From: Aplectana chamaeleonis | Taxonomy: Eukaryota > Nematoda > Chromadorea > Rhabditida > Cosmocercidae | Reading direction: 5' to 3' | Length of the DNA stretch: 64,000 bases | Assembly: GCA_029168955.1 (NCBI GenBank) | Contig: JAPDOI010001572.1 | Coordinates: 99,667-163,666, forward strand | In this document: positions 29,901-36,654 of the stretch, one piece after another | Layout: each line of letters opens with the position of its first letter | How positions within the stretch are numbered: position 1 is the first letter of the stretch | Made by a program: the position numbers and the translations under genes | Notes under the pieces: model-generated | The model's database searches: none | Told to the model about the DNA's origin: nothing | What the model saw: only the letters and a program-made list of their open reading frames with translations

Positions 29901-32199
29901 GATTTTGAGAGGGGGAGAAAAACTCCATGTTAGTGTTCGAATTGCGAGGCGGCACGGAAATATGGGCGTGGCGATGGGTGATACCTGAGTGAGACTCCCC
30001 CTCCCCCCCCCCTCCTGCAGCGATAGCACCCTTTTTCTGAGCATTTCTCTTGCGTAGGTGGATCAACAGGAATAGCCGGGGTTTCGTGAGCTGAACGGGT
30101 TTCAGATAGAAATCTTGAGATCTTCCAGTTATCCTCTATTTTCCTTCTTGCAGCAGGGAGGGGGGCACAATGGCATCGCACATGGCCACGCACATTTTTT
30201 CGCGTTCTGCTGATTTTTAAAGTAGAGGGAAACCCCGAGTTGGTGAACGGATTGCGCGGCGGCACAGAAAAATGGGCGTGAACCAGCGCGATGCCATAGT
30301 GCCCCCCCGCTGCAGTAGCAACGGCAAAAGTTCAAATACAGGTTAACGCAAATAGAGGATATCTCGGAGCACTCAGGTTTTTAATCTGAAATCCATTCAC
30401 CTTACGAAATCCCAGCTGTTCCTATTCATCACTGCACACAAGAGAAGTCAGCATAAAGAAGGAACTATCGTACCAGTGGGGCACTAAGATATCGCTGCGA
30501 TAGCACCTGAAAGCAAACATTAAAACCAAAAAACTAATGAAATCTAAAAAACAAAAAGAAGAAATAAAAAAATGAAAAAAGGATTGGCAGCTTGCCAAAT
30601 TTTCTTCCCTGCTTAGCGCGCTCTAATCGACGGCACAAAGTACCTTATACCCATCATGCGGCAATGGCGGCGAATTTTGGCAATTCTATGATTAACGAAT
30701 TTCGCCGATCATATTCTTTATATATAGAGGATATAGAGGATGTTGGAAAAAAGTCGATTATTCAATTTATTCGCGTATTCGAAAATTCGAAACAGTCGAC
30801 TTATCTAATTATTCGCATATTCGTCAAGAATTTTTATTCGTTTGAAGGCAGTGTTCACGATGATTTTCATTTCCGAGTTTTTCACATAAAACAAAGCGTT
30901 GGAATCCAAGTGTTACCAAAATTACGAAGAAACGGCAAGAAACGCATCAAAACGTCGTATTTCAATGACATTATTCTCTGGCCTGGACTAGTTGTACGAT
31001 TGAATGAGCATGTTCCCGATGGTCGGGACCGGTGAAAAATGGGGTCAGTCGAAAATGGAAAAAAATTAAGCAAAACATTATTAGTTAGGGCATGAAGGAA
31101 GGTACGGAGCAACAGAAAGCAGAAAATGGCGAAGGACGGGTCCACAAAATATTTCATCGTCACAACGAAAAGTTCCCGTGAGAGTAAAGAGGAGGGGTGA
31201 GAGTGAAGACTTTGTGGTTGGTTTTTCTCAGTTTCTCTGACATTTAAGTTCCACCCGGGGGTCAATAAATCGATTTCGCGAATAATCTCAAGATTGAAAG
31301 TTATTGTGAACACTGCCTTTAAAGGCAGCGTTCACGATGATCATCCTCGTTGACTTTCCACAGTGAAAAGATAGGGCCAGGAGCGGCAAAATAACGGATG
31401 CAAACAAGCGTTTTGGTGCCCCAGACACGCCTGGTGCACCAGATCCGCCCCCTCAAAAGAACAAATGAAGACTCAGATTACAGGAATGATCCAGTGATTG
31501 AAGTGCTGATAAGTGAGCTGATCGCTTCATTGCACTGATAGGTATCATCCTTCTAGCTGTCAATTCCTCCACGCTCAAAAATCAGCGTAAACAACAGAAA
31601 CGCGTCTTTCGTGTCCTTTTTAAGCATGCCTTGCTATATAGGGCTTCAGACCATCCGTAAGCCGTGGAGATATGGGAGGTAAAATTTATCGTGAACACTG
31701 CCTCTAAGATACTTCATCGGGTACTGCCTGTAATTGCGCATATCCCGTTGCGGGAGGGCGCATTCTCATTATCTGCACCGCAAAAGTGCCCTCCAATGCT
31801 TGGGGCAGAATTGACAATTTCGAAGCGTTCAAAGGATATTTATACCATTCGGTGAAACAGAATGCTATTCAGGGAGCCAAAGCTGCTACACATGATCCGA
31901 ATTATCAGACCCTGGCTGGAATCGGAGGAGACGTCTTTGGAGCTGACAAGAAAGGTGGCGGTGGAGGAGGTGCCGGCGGCAAACCGAAGGCACCAACAAA
32001 TCAGGTACTTGCACAGTACTAGTCAGTACAGATAGAGCGATCCCATCAGCACCCGTGCGGCACGACCGGCAGGTGACTAGCAATTCATGAACGACTAACA
32101 CTAATATTTCAGGGTGCAAAAGCAGCAACTCATGACCCGAATTACCAAACTTTGGCTGGCATTGGTGGAGACGTATTTGGAGCAGACAAGAAGAGATAA
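2274..32199 (+). CDS. Twelve-exon gene for a secreted or membrane-anchored glycine-rich repeat protein (THDPNYQTLAG modules)
   Basis: I assembled this gene by hand. The exons are 2274-2342, 2411-2429, 2536-2630, 9942-10047, 18559-18687, 18832-18969, 19119-19253, 19313-19443, 19533-19676, 19826-19963, 31873-32004 and 32113-32199. They join in one frame of 441 codons including the stop, with GT donors and AG acceptors throughout. Residues 1-18 are hydrophobic and are followed by GSKKK, which looks like a signal peptide or signal anchor. Residues 19-96 are charged low-complexity sequence rich in Lys, Ser, Glu and Gly and then Pro. From residue 97 there are eight modules, one per exon, each with THDPNYQTLAG, then GG(D/E)VFG(A/G)DK, a glycine run of up to 12 and a short PKAPANQ or PPKPG linker. 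Three long introns (about 7.3, 8.5 and 11.9 kb) are full of transposons. I do not recognise the family and assign no function. Alternative use of the symmetric exons is possible. The gene structure is strong by internal consistency, but no transcript was available. Confidence 0.85.
2411..2429 (+). CDS. Exon 2: 19-nt microexon
   Basis: It encodes EEEGGE plus the first base of a glycine codon, entering in phase 0 and leaving in phase 1. The acceptor is TTTAACAG and the donor GTTAGT. The case for so small an exon is that both splice sites are good and it carries the frame from exon 1 into exon 3. Confidence 0.65.
2536..2630 (+). CDS. Exon 3: Lys/Ser-rich segment
   Basis: Residues 30-61. It reads GDEGGSDDGDKK, then alternating Ser-Lys and a Lys-rich end. 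The acceptor TTTGCTAAG is acceptable and the donor is GTGAGG. It leaves in phase 0 into a 7.3-kb intron. Confidence 0.7.
2631..4491. other. First part of intron 3, degenerate repeats
   Basis: No further exon of the module gene was found. Positions 2937-3027 resemble the CGATCGATxxxCATGAT-type repeat at 37995-38075. The stretch around 3655-3690 is an inverted relative of 37470-37510, sharing ACACGTTTGATCGATACGTA. The open frames here have no support. Confidence 0.4.
4492..5109. mobile_element. Harbinger-like MITE, TTA target duplication
   Basis: The terminal inverted repeat is GGCCCTGGTCATAGTTGG, mirrored at the right end as CCAACTATGACCGGGGCC. A TTA lies on both sides, so the target duplication is 3 bp. 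The interior is largely palindromic, with C-rich strings on the left and G-rich strings on the right. It has full-length relatives at 35.54-36.11 and 38.43-39.05 kb. It is non-autonomous: 618 bp with no transposase frame. Confidence 0.85.
5373..5574. mobile_element. Mariner-like MITE with TA ends
   Basis: This is a 202-bp element with inverted repeats of about 50 bp. The left end reads TATAGTGGAGTCCACCAA and the right end GGTGGACCTCCACTATA. Both ends begin with TA, as expected for Tc1/mariner-type insertions. It has no coding content. Confidence 0.8.
5647..6297. mobile_element. Small TIR element split by a nested TTAA element
   Basis: The outer ends are inverted repeats (ATACCGTGCGGTACCGACTG against CAATCGGTACCGCTCGGTAT). 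The outer element is only about 140 bp once the insertion at 5713-6220 is removed. A nearly full copy without the insertion lies at 8238-8383, which confirms the nesting. Confidence 0.75.
5713..6220. mobile_element. TTAA-flanked piggyBac-type MITE, CACGCTCG subfamily
   Basis: TTAA bounds both ends, with inverted termini AGGCACCATACACGCTCGTA and ACGAGCGTGTATGCTGCCT. The interior is also self-complementary (ACGCATTTTGAAGCGTC against GACACTTCAAAATGCGT). A related copy is at 40985-41456. No transposase frame is present. Confidence 0.85.
6298..7839. other. Intron 3 sequence without recognised feature
   Basis: There is no supported exon or clear repeat. The frames at 6.3-6.5 and 6.9-7.3 kb are unsupported. 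Confidence 0.4.
7840..8217 (+). repeat. 42-bp minisatellite (first block)
   Basis: A 42-bp unit repeats about nine times. It is made of two half-units beginning GTCCTGCACACT, one continuing CCCATTTGGG and the other TTCTATGAC. Because 42 is divisible by 3, several frames stay open through it, which explains overlapping long ORFs on both strands. The array resumes after an inserted element at 8384. Confidence 0.85.
8238..8383. mobile_element. Small TIR element, uninterrupted copy
   Basis: Inverted ends CGGTACCGATTGCCA and TGGCAATCGGTACCG enclose a short interior matching the outer parts of 5647-6297. It sits inside the 42-bp minisatellite and lacks the TTAA insertion of its relative. Its left tip is slightly truncated. 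Confidence 0.75.
8384..8560 (+). repeat. 42-bp minisatellite (second, diverged block)
   Basis: This continues the GTCCTGCACAC repeats of 7840-8217, with more divergence toward the right edge. Confidence 0.65.
8843..9340. mobile_element. TTAA-flanked piggyBac-type MITE, CACGCTCG subfamily
   Basis: It starts TTAAAGGCAGCAGACACGCT and ends AGCGTGTCTGCTGCCTTTAA. Its right-hand TTAA is also the left-hand TTAA of the next element, so the two abut with one shared target site. Confidence 0.85.
9337..9862. mobile_element. TTAA-flanked piggyBac-type MITE, GTTCACGATG subfamily
   Basis: The left end reads TTAAAGGCAGTGTTCACGAT and the right end TCGTGAACACTGCCTTTAA. It ends 79 bp before exon 4 of the module gene. 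There is no transposase frame. Confidence 0.85.
9942..10047 (+). CDS. Exon 4: acidic then proline-rich segment
   Basis: Residues 62-97. SKGKKDEGDEGDEEGG is followed by PGAPQPPKPPAVGGIA. It enters in phase 0 after the good acceptor ACTTTCAG and leaves in phase 1 at GTACAA. The closing VGGIA reappears at the end of exon 5, so this exon may be related to the linker of the modules. Confidence 0.75.
10068..10363. mobile_element. Short Harbinger-like MITE
   Basis: The left end GGCCTCTGTCAGAGTTGG and right end CCAACTATGACCGAGGCC match the termini of the 4492-5109 family. It is flanked by CTA and TTA. At 296 bp it is an internally shortened member. It begins 20 bp after the exon 4 donor. Confidence 0.75.
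10364..11225. other. Intron 4 sequence with repeat fragments
   Basis: A single TTAAAGGCAGTGGTCGCGAT end at about 10797 looks like an unpaired TTAA-element terminus. Positions 10661-10727 resemble part of the repeat at 11226-11410 (CTCAAGCxGCAGATTTCxTC). Confidence 0.4.
11226..11410 (-). repeat. Interspersed repeat, inverted copy
   Basis: Read on the minus strand, this matches 12046-12260 and 17660-17800. They share CCTCATTCCA, CGATAAATGG-like sequence, GTTACxGTGGA and TATAATTCTG. All copies can be read as a short frame with HWVTVD, which may be a relic of coding sequence or of a shared 3' region. The class is unknown. Confidence 0.55.
11900..11940. repeat. AT-rich simple repeat
   Basis: ATAAAT repeats give way to about ten AT dinucleotides. 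Confidence 0.9.
12046..12260 (+). repeat. Interspersed repeat, direct copy
   Basis: It matches the inverted copy at 11226-11410. Immediately upstream, at 11980-12045, it carries GGGCCGCTCGTCGATTC, which also occurs almost identically at about 47900. The family therefore extends over at least 250 bp. Confidence 0.55.
12261..13267. other. Intron 4 sequence without recognised feature
   Basis: No exon or clear repeat is supported. A purine-rich stretch at 12.72-12.88 kb repeats GAGATCA- and GAGAxCA-like words without a firm period. Confidence 0.4.
13268..14274. repeat. 144-bp satellite in head-to-head inverted arrangement
   Basis: CCGAACAGCGCTACATA recurs at 13521, 13665 and 13809, giving a 144-bp period. 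The left arm (13268-13821) holds almost four units. After a short junction at 13822-13852 the same unit continues in reverse to 14274 for nearly three units. Each unit contains TGCCCTGAGG, GGTTTCGGGCATG and CAAATTTCATG. Both outer ends stop at the same place in the unit (CCTGAGGGCACTA and its complement). Confidence 0.9.
14443..14495. repeat. C-run and G-run pair
   Basis: Ten or more C are followed about 35 bp later by twelve or more G, so the pair can form a strong hairpin. The run lengths may be affected by sequencing error. Confidence 0.7.
14928..15070 (-). repeat. Possible tRNA-derived SINE fragment
   Basis: On the minus strand, GGGTTCGAATCC fits a Pol III B box. The neighbouring CTCTGCAGAG and GC-rich CGGCGGCACGCCGCCG region recurs inverted at 15540-15790. 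It is not a functional tRNA, because the T stem pairs poorly and no acceptor stem closes. Confidence 0.35.
15540..15790 (-). repeat. GC-rich repeat related to 14928-15070
   Basis: Read on the minus strand it shares GGGCTCTGCAGAGTTG and a string of CGGC/GCCG hairpins with the earlier copy. The GC content stands out against AT-rich flanks. The ORFs over it come from its composition. Confidence 0.5.
15791..18558. other. End of intron 4, mostly featureless
   Basis: Positions 17660-17800 are a further copy of the 12046-12260 repeat. Positions 18005-18115 resemble 46705-46810 (AAGCCGC, ATCTCGC, GTGTTTT, GACCGCTCGATT). I found no additional THDPNYQ module exon. Confidence 0.45.
18559..18687 (+). 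CDS. Exon 5: module 1
   Basis: Residues 97-140, phase 1 to phase 1. It carries THAPNYQTLAG, where Ala replaces the usual Asp, then VGGDVFGADK. The spacer is a short Gly-Ala stretch rather than polyglycine, and it ends QAPAVGGIA. The acceptor is TGTTTCAG and the donor GTGAGC. It is the most diverged module and may be the oldest. Confidence 0.85.
18832..18969 (+). CDS. Exon 6: module 2
   Basis: Residues 140-186, phase 1 to phase 1. THDPNYQTLAGIGGEVFGAD (Glu at the usual Asp) is followed by KKAA, nine glycines and APPKPGAGGMA. The acceptor is ACTTGCAG and the donor GTGAGT. Confidence 0.9.
19119..19253 (+). CDS. Exon 7: module 3
   Basis: Residues 186-231, phase 1 to phase 1. It is nearly identical to exon 6 in layout (KKAA, nine glycines, APPKPGGGGMA), with Gly at the usual Ala of GADK. 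The acceptor GTTTGCAG was chosen over GCGGCAG at 19094 because only the former keeps the THDPNYQ frame. The donor is GTAAGA. Confidence 0.9.
19313..19443 (+). CDS. Exon 8: module 4, phase bridge
   Basis: Residues 231-274. It enters in phase 1 and leaves in phase 0, linking the two exon classes. GTHDPNYQTLAG is followed by VGGDVFGADKKGAE, nine glycines and DKPKAPANQ. The acceptor is TGATCTAG and the donor GTACGG. It looks like a recombinant: its 5' edge is like exons 6-7 and its 3' edge like exons 9-11. Confidence 0.9.
19533..19676 (+). CDS. Exon 9: module 5
   Basis: Residues 275-322, phase 0 to phase 0. GAKAATHDPNYQTLAG is followed by IGGDVFGADKK, twelve glycines and DKPKAPANQ. The acceptor is GATTACAG and the donor GTACGT. 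It can be skipped or repeated without changing the frame. Confidence 0.9.
19826..19963 (+). CDS. Exon 10: module 6, weak acceptor
   Basis: Residues 323-368, phase 0 to phase 0. It has the same layout as exon 9 with a shorter linker (PKAPANQ). The in-frame acceptor is CATTGAAG, which lacks a pyrimidine tract. A much better-looking site, TTTTCTGTATAG ending at 19802, would put a stop in the entering frame. The donor is GTGAAT, and a large TIR element begins 10 bp after it. Confidence 0.75.
21630..22394. mobile_element. hAT-like element filled with TTCGAA repeats
   Basis: The termini TAGAGTGAGGAC and GTCCTCACTCTA are perfect inverted repeats of 11-12 bp. They are flanked by a perfect 8-bp duplication, CTAAATAC, at 21622-21629 and 22395-22402. 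The interior consists of two blocks of roughly 43-bp units based on ATTCGAA, in opposite sense, around a short unique centre at about 22000-22150. It is nested in the family A element. Confidence 0.9.
23237..23319. repeat. Perfect 25-bp-arm hairpin
   Basis: The left arm starts TTATTACATCAACCC at 23237. It is exactly complementary to the right arm at 23295-23319, with a 33-bp loop. It could be a tiny foldback element or an RNA hairpin. Confidence 0.85.
24166..24325. repeat. Small inverted repeat
   Basis: AAGCTTCTCCGTTAAACTTA on the left is mirrored by TAAGTTTAACGGAGAAGCTT on the right, giving arms near 40 bp. The same arm sequence occurs once more at about 23340-23375. Confidence 0.8.
24571..24850 (+). 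repeat. Tandem repeat, period about 118 bp
   Basis: Three diverging units each start near AACAGGxxAAAAATCGATAT (at about 24577, 24694 and 24810). They lie in the part of the family A right arm that has no partner in the left arm. Confidence 0.65.
25689..26774. other. GC-rich intronic stretch, nothing recognised
   Basis: Positions 26000-26260 are unusually GC-rich with GGCCGGC palindromes. ORFs there look compositional and have no splice support. Confidence 0.4.
26775..27068. mobile_element. Foldback MITE
   Basis: CTACAACAATGGAAGCAGGA on the left matches, inverted, TCCTACTTCCAATGCTGTAG on the right. The arms run most of the length and include GTTATCACTCA-like and AAAATGAGTGATA-like strings. 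It is non-coding. Confidence 0.75.
27072..27236. mobile_element. Foldback MITE adjacent to the previous one
   Basis: CGCAATCGAGTTCAGTC on the left pairs with GACTGAACGCGATTGGG on the right, and GAAGCGAAGAGGTTGTTT pairs with AAACAACCGTTTCGCTTC. The hairpin is about 165 bp. Confidence 0.75.
27676..28330. repeat. GC-rich satellite with paired hairpins
   Basis: Units of about 56 bp (later ones up to about 80 bp) carry two small palindromes, TTTGGCTTCGCCAAA and CCGGCTTCGCCGG. Between them is GTAGTATTCG. One unit near 27915-27975 is inverted relative to the rest. Frames over it are an artefact of the repeat. Confidence 0.85.
28626..29680 (+). mobile_element. Half copy of the 48-kb foldback element
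   Basis: It starts CCATAGGTTCGTTGG, as at 48129, and runs in parallel with that element to about 29680. It thus includes the left arm and centre but not the right arm. The arm is itself built of degenerate 150-175 bp repeats containing TTTTTCGTCCATAACTTT and TTCTGCGTCGAAT. Confidence 0.75.
29825..30030. mobile_element. MITE with GGGGGCAC-type ends
   Basis: It resembles the core at 1745-1950: CTCCTGATTTTGA on the left half, GGCGGCACGGAAATATGGGC in the middle and a C-rich right end. It may be partly fused to the next copy. Confidence 0.6.
30147..30320. mobile_element. MITE with GGGGGCAC-type ends, cleaner copy
   Basis: The left end GGGGGGCACAATGGCATCGC and right end GCGATGCCATAGTGCCCCCC are an inverted pair. 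It is about 174 bp long, with no coding content. Confidence 0.8.
30841..31322. mobile_element. TTAA-type MITE, GTTCACGATG subfamily
   Basis: It starts TTGAAGGCAGTGTTCACGAT (a one-base variant of TTAA) and ends TGTGAACACTGCCTTTAA. The interior matches, in reverse, 60084-60585 and 62836-63284, including TTAATCTCTGGCCTGGA-like sequence. It shares its right TTAA with the next element. Confidence 0.85.
31319..31708. mobile_element. TTAA-type MITE, abutting the previous one
   Basis: It starts TTAAAGGCAGCGTTCACGAT and ends ATCGTGAACACTGCCTCTAA. The interior is related to 37696-38273 (GTCAATTCCTCCACGCTCA, ATGCCTTGCTATATAGG). It ends 164 bp before exon 11. Confidence 0.8.
31873..32004 (+). CDS. Exon 11: module 7
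   Basis: Residues 369-412, phase 0 to phase 0. GAKAATHDPNYQTLAG is followed by IGGDVFGADKK, a glycine run with one Ala and KPKAPTNQ. The acceptor is CTATTCAG and the donor GTACTT. It lies 11.9 kb from exon 10 because family A and other elements fill the intron. Confidence 0.9.
32113..32199 (+). CDS. Exon 12: module 8 and stop
   Basis: Residues 413-440 then TAA. GAKAATHDPNYQTLAG is followed by IGGDVFGADKKR and the stop, so the last module has no glycine spacer. The acceptor ATATTTCAG is excellent. I saw no canonical AATAAA before the foldback element at 32.6 kb; candidates at 32662 and 32809 lie inside that element. Confidence 0.9.
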   Translation, partial: GAKAATHDPNYQTLAGIGGDVFGADKKR

Positions 32200-32607
32200 A
32201 TTGATGTTGTCTTCCGCTTTAATTGGAACAAAAATTGAGTCACGAAGATGTGTTGTTCTTGTAACTAAGAAGCTATATTTGAGATTGCGTTTCGATAACA
32301 CTACCATAATCCGTGCAAAACGAACAAATTTTTCAAACGAATCGATGAACCTATCAAATGCACCTCGGAAGGATACCTTGCCCATTCAAAACCTTTCCGA
32401 TAGACTCGACTTCCGAATATGTTCGAAATTTGATTTTTCAAACAGTTGACTTTCGGGCATGTTCGAATTTCGACTTCTTCGCACATTCGAGTTCCGATCA
32501 TGTTCGAAAATCCACTTTCGAGCAATCGACTTTCAATTGTGTGCGAAATTGTGGTGGGCGCGAAGCGCTCACCAGATTTGGCTTTGATCTCTTACCGCGC
32601 CCAAGTC
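32200..32607. other. Probable 3' UTR and downstream sequence
   Basis: This follows the stop of the module gene. Positions 32410-32530 have loosely repeated TTCGA/GTTCGAA words. No clear poly(A) signal was seen. Confidence 0.45.
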
Positions 32608-35062
32608 CTATAGCGAGGCTTAATCCTCACAGACGCCTCGGTCATCGGGACTCACGCGTCAAATAAACTGCTTGTAGTGTAGGTGCACACAACACAAACG
32701 CATTTACGCGCAACTTGCTAAAATATTCCCGTCTCGCCACTTCTAGGATCTTCGTTCTTCCTAGGCCAATTAGGATCTGAAACAGCTTTGCAGCCAGATT
32801 TTCTGCAGAATAAAGTTTAGGCTACGAAAAGCAACAATCTTGTATTTACCAACACGGAATACAGTTGAAATGATTCACTAACAAGGGCACTACTTTTAGT
32901 CAGCCTGGCCATTCCGGATGAAATGTACTTTATCAAAGCGTTTTTAGCGTAGAATCCGACTCTGATCTTCGCAGCTGCCTAAAACCACTCTTAAAAAGTT
33001 ATACGCGTTTTTCAAAACCTTGGGGCAAAGTAAATGGAACCCCTATAAATTTTTAGGGCGTTCTGAAAAAAATTCGGATTCGGCTCAAAGGTTGCATGCA
33101 GGGGTAATCTAGGATATCGATCACGAATCTGAGGTCCGTTGGTCAAAATTCTAATGTTTACTATAGGTTACTGGTAGGTACCATGCCATTTAGGGAGCTA
33201 AACCTACCTTAGTATTCCGAAAATCGACAAATGGACATTAAATTCGTATTCACCACCCTGAGTAACCCCCGCATCATACAAATTTTGAGTGGTATCTGAG
33301 ACTTTGACCGAACTACCGTATGCCCACCGTAATCTACCGTAATCTGTAGAAAATCGATAATCGGACCTCAGGTTCGTCTTCAGCACTCTAAATAACCCCC
33401 AGGAAACAATTTGAGCAATACCTATCTAAGCACTCTGGAAATCGTCAAAAGTCGCGAGTTGCCATCAATTTTTTCCCCGACGGAAGCTTCTGAACGAATC
33501 AAGTCGAAACTTCGGAAAATCGCTAAAGAAACCCCAGATTCGGAGATCAGCGCCCCAAAAACTCCACCTAGGAGGATTTAAAGTCAAATCTGGAACATTT
33601 TTATCAAAACGCCTTTAGAGTCTTGTACATAATTGGTACAAATAAACGACCAACCGAAAATCCGTCCAAGTCCAAAACGCCATCAGTCTGCGCAGAGTTT
33701 GAAAAGTGAGCCTTCCCCCAAACTTTGCTCAAGGGGGTAGTTCTGGGCGCTAAACAAAATTATGAGGTCCGTTTCCTCATTTTCCAAAGACCAGTGCGCG
33801 TTTCGGAAGGTACAATAGGTAAGCAAATTTGACGAAAAACGCCTATAACTTTCTTCAGAGTGGGTTTAGGCAGCTGCGAAGATCATAATCGGATTTTTTC
33901 GTCAAAAACTCTAGAGAAGAAGTTAGGTCCGTGGCCTGTTTCCTAAAGAAAAGCTGTTCAAACCGCGGTTGGCGCAGCGGCTTAATTCTCAGAGATTGAG
34001 ATTTAAACCGCCACGTCAGCCGCGGTTTGAATTTAAACGTTTTTCTCTTGAGGAAACAGGCCACGGACCTAACCATTTCATCCGGATTGGCCAGGCTCAC
34101 CAATAGTAGTTCTCTTGTTAGTCTCGTGAGACTGAATTCTCTTGTCACATATTCTTTACACAATAAAATTTATAATATCAATAATGAAAAACTTGGCGAA
34201 GATAGCCTTCAACGTCTACGAAGCTGAGACATATGGTAACCAACTTGCGATATGGAAACTGTGTGCTGTCATTTGCATTACAGAGGGTTAAGAAAATTTG
34301 TGGATTACATTTACTTTCGCTCAGGAGCGACCGAATCACTGAAACCTCATGCATTCTTCTTCACAAACCCTTGATGCTGCTAAGAAATTAATTCAATGAT
34401 CGGTAGCTTCTGACCAAAACATGAGATTCACGTCAGTTCTTTGTTGGAGTAGGGGCTTGCGTTTATGCGCCGCGGATAATCATCGAAAAAGAAAAACTAG
34501 AAATGGTTCAAAGTAGCTGCGCAATTCCAGAGGGCTGTCTTATGACTAAGAGGCTGCATCTAGACACGCTTACTGCTCCGAAGTGAAATAGTTTGTATTT
34601 AGTTTTCAAAATTTAAATGGTTTGGTGGGATTGAACCTGTTAGAGTTTTCTATCCATTGCTTCCAGACTAGGTGGCATTTCCTCACGGTTGGCCGGGATT
34701 GGATTATCTAAGCTTAAGTAAGAAACCACAAGTTTATCCACGTATTTTGGCTTCAAACCTGTGGTGAGCCGGTGATGCAACAGGAATCAGTGGTGTTCTA
34801 AATGTATTTTCATTAACAATACCTTTGTAGTTTTTGAAATTATGGCGCCTCGTTGTTTTTGAAATTATGACGACTGTTTTCTCATATCACGCGTGCGTAG
34901 GCACGTGTAATGAATTTGATTTTGAAAATCAGCTATTCTGCAAAAACATCAGTAAATTTGCGCGTAAATGCATTTGCGTTGTGTGCACCTACACCACAAG
35001 CAGTTTATTTGACGCATGAGTCCCGATGACCGAGGCGTCTGCGAGGATTAAGCCCTATAGCG
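32608..35062. mobile_element. 2.45-kb foldback element
   Basis: The ends are inverted copies over more than 100 bp (for example CGTCAAATAAACTGCTTGTA at the left against ACAAGCAGTTTATTTGACGC at the right). Further in, GATCTTCGCAGCTGCCTAAA at about 32955 mirrors TTTAGGCAGCTGCGAAGATC at about 33865. Boundaries are good to about 10 bp. No transposase-like frame is present. Confidence 0.75.
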
Positions 35063-35543
35063 AGATCACCTATTCATACTGTCACCAGAAAAATAAGCTG
35101 TACTTCATTCGAATGGACTAATCAATATTCATATCTGAGCCAAGTTTCATTGCAATCGGTCACCGCTCTCAAAAGATATGGTGCCTCAAATGGCGCAAAG
35201 ATTTTCTGCGCCTCCGCCTCCGTCTGTCAAAATTCTTTTTTTTTGGACGGCGTGGACCAAATTGCTTGAAACTTGGTGAGCAGAGGTAATCGGGCACGAG
35301 GATGCCAAAAATAATTCGCAGAACTCACCGATTCAACTCCTGGACCACATACAGGCGGTTCAAACATAGAAACCGGCCTCTCAATATTAATTCATAAAAA
35401 TCACGGGTTTTTTCGTTATCAGTTATTGTTTTCTCAGAGACTCCATATATACACCTTGCTCTCTTTTGTGGTGTACTCTAAACGTCCGGATCGGAAGACG
35501 ACGGTGGTACGGGAGGAATGTACGAGCGTGGATGCTGCCTTCA
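35063..35543. other. No recognised feature
   Basis: I found no exon or repeat here that I can support. Confidence 0.4.
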
Positions 35544-36107
35544 GGCCCCGGTCAGAGTTGGTGCTATTTGCATCTGTATCCCCCCCGCACCCCCCAACAC
35601 CCACCCGGTCGATACGTATGTTTAAAATGATGGAGTGAGGTTGAGAAAATCACTCGATGTATCCAACTAGATATGACGATGATTACGTGGCCAACAGGAT
35701 TGCACCTGTTCAGAGAAATAGTGAAGGAGAGTATGGTGAAGTAACGGAGGTAGCAGTAAGGTTAGCTTTCCAGTGATACGCAATGTTTTATCATCGACCC
35801 GCCCACCCGGTGATTTTCTCATCCGCCGTCATCCACGTATTGCATGGATATCGACCGCGTCGTCGAGTGATTTTCTCAACCTCACTCCATCATTTTAAAC
35901 ATACGTATCGACCGGGGTGTTGGGGTGGAGGATACACCGAGTGATTTTGTCAGCTTCACCTCACCATGTTGTTCATACGTATCGACCGGGTGGGTGTTGG
36001 GGGGTGCGGGGGGGATACACCGAGTGATTTTTGCATCCCATTTCCAATGCATTCTGTGTGTATCGACCGGGCTGGAGACGTCGGCTCATTCAACTATGAC
36101 CGGGGCC
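35544..36107. mobile_element. Harbinger-like MITE, TCA target duplication
   Basis: The left end is GGCCCCGGTCAGAGTTGG and the right end CAACTATGACCGGGGCC, with TCA on both sides. It is the same family as 4492-5109. It appears to truncate the left half of the repeat that continues at 36112. Confidence 0.85.
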
Positions 36108-36111
36108 TCAA

Positions 36112-36418
36112 GGAAATTAGCCATTTGTTCGAGCTTTGAAGTGTCTTTTTTTCAATTTCCTGTTTTGAAATCGGAAAAAAACGGCAAATTCTTCTCGCAC
36201 ATTAAGAAAAGCTCCTATTCGCAATAATATAAGAGTCAGAAACAAAAATGAAATAGAAACAAGCGTGAACAAAAAGGAAAAGCCGTAACTCACCCAGAAA
36301 ATCGGCCGTGATGTCGATCGATGATGAAATCTGGCATAGAGCCAAGTTTTCCACCGTAGTTTTAGTGTGTGACCGCAACCGTCCCATGTCCTTTTAACTT
36401 TGCGGTAAGCTGTATTCA
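36112..36418. repeat. Right half of the 58.6-kb foldback family
   Basis: It matches 58770-59039: GAAATTAGCCATTTGTT, then TATAAGAGTCAGAAACAAAA, then CGTAGTTTTAGTG and CCGCAACCG. The left arm is missing, probably lost at the Harbinger-like insertion. Confidence 0.75.
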
Positions 36419-36654
36419 GTAACCAACCTAATTCGTTCCATCACGCATCGCTGGACAATTTCAAACCCATTCTCTGAAATTCAGCAGCGCGCCGCGAAAT
36501 AAAAATAGACAACGGACTCTCGTACAGAAAATCGGTTGTGGTGGAATTTCAGCAACAATACGGTGAATTCATTTGAGCTTAGAATACAAACTTGTTCCGA
36601 CAATGCGTCACGGAACAGAGATGAGCTTTTTCTTCAATGTATGTCTCTCAAAAT

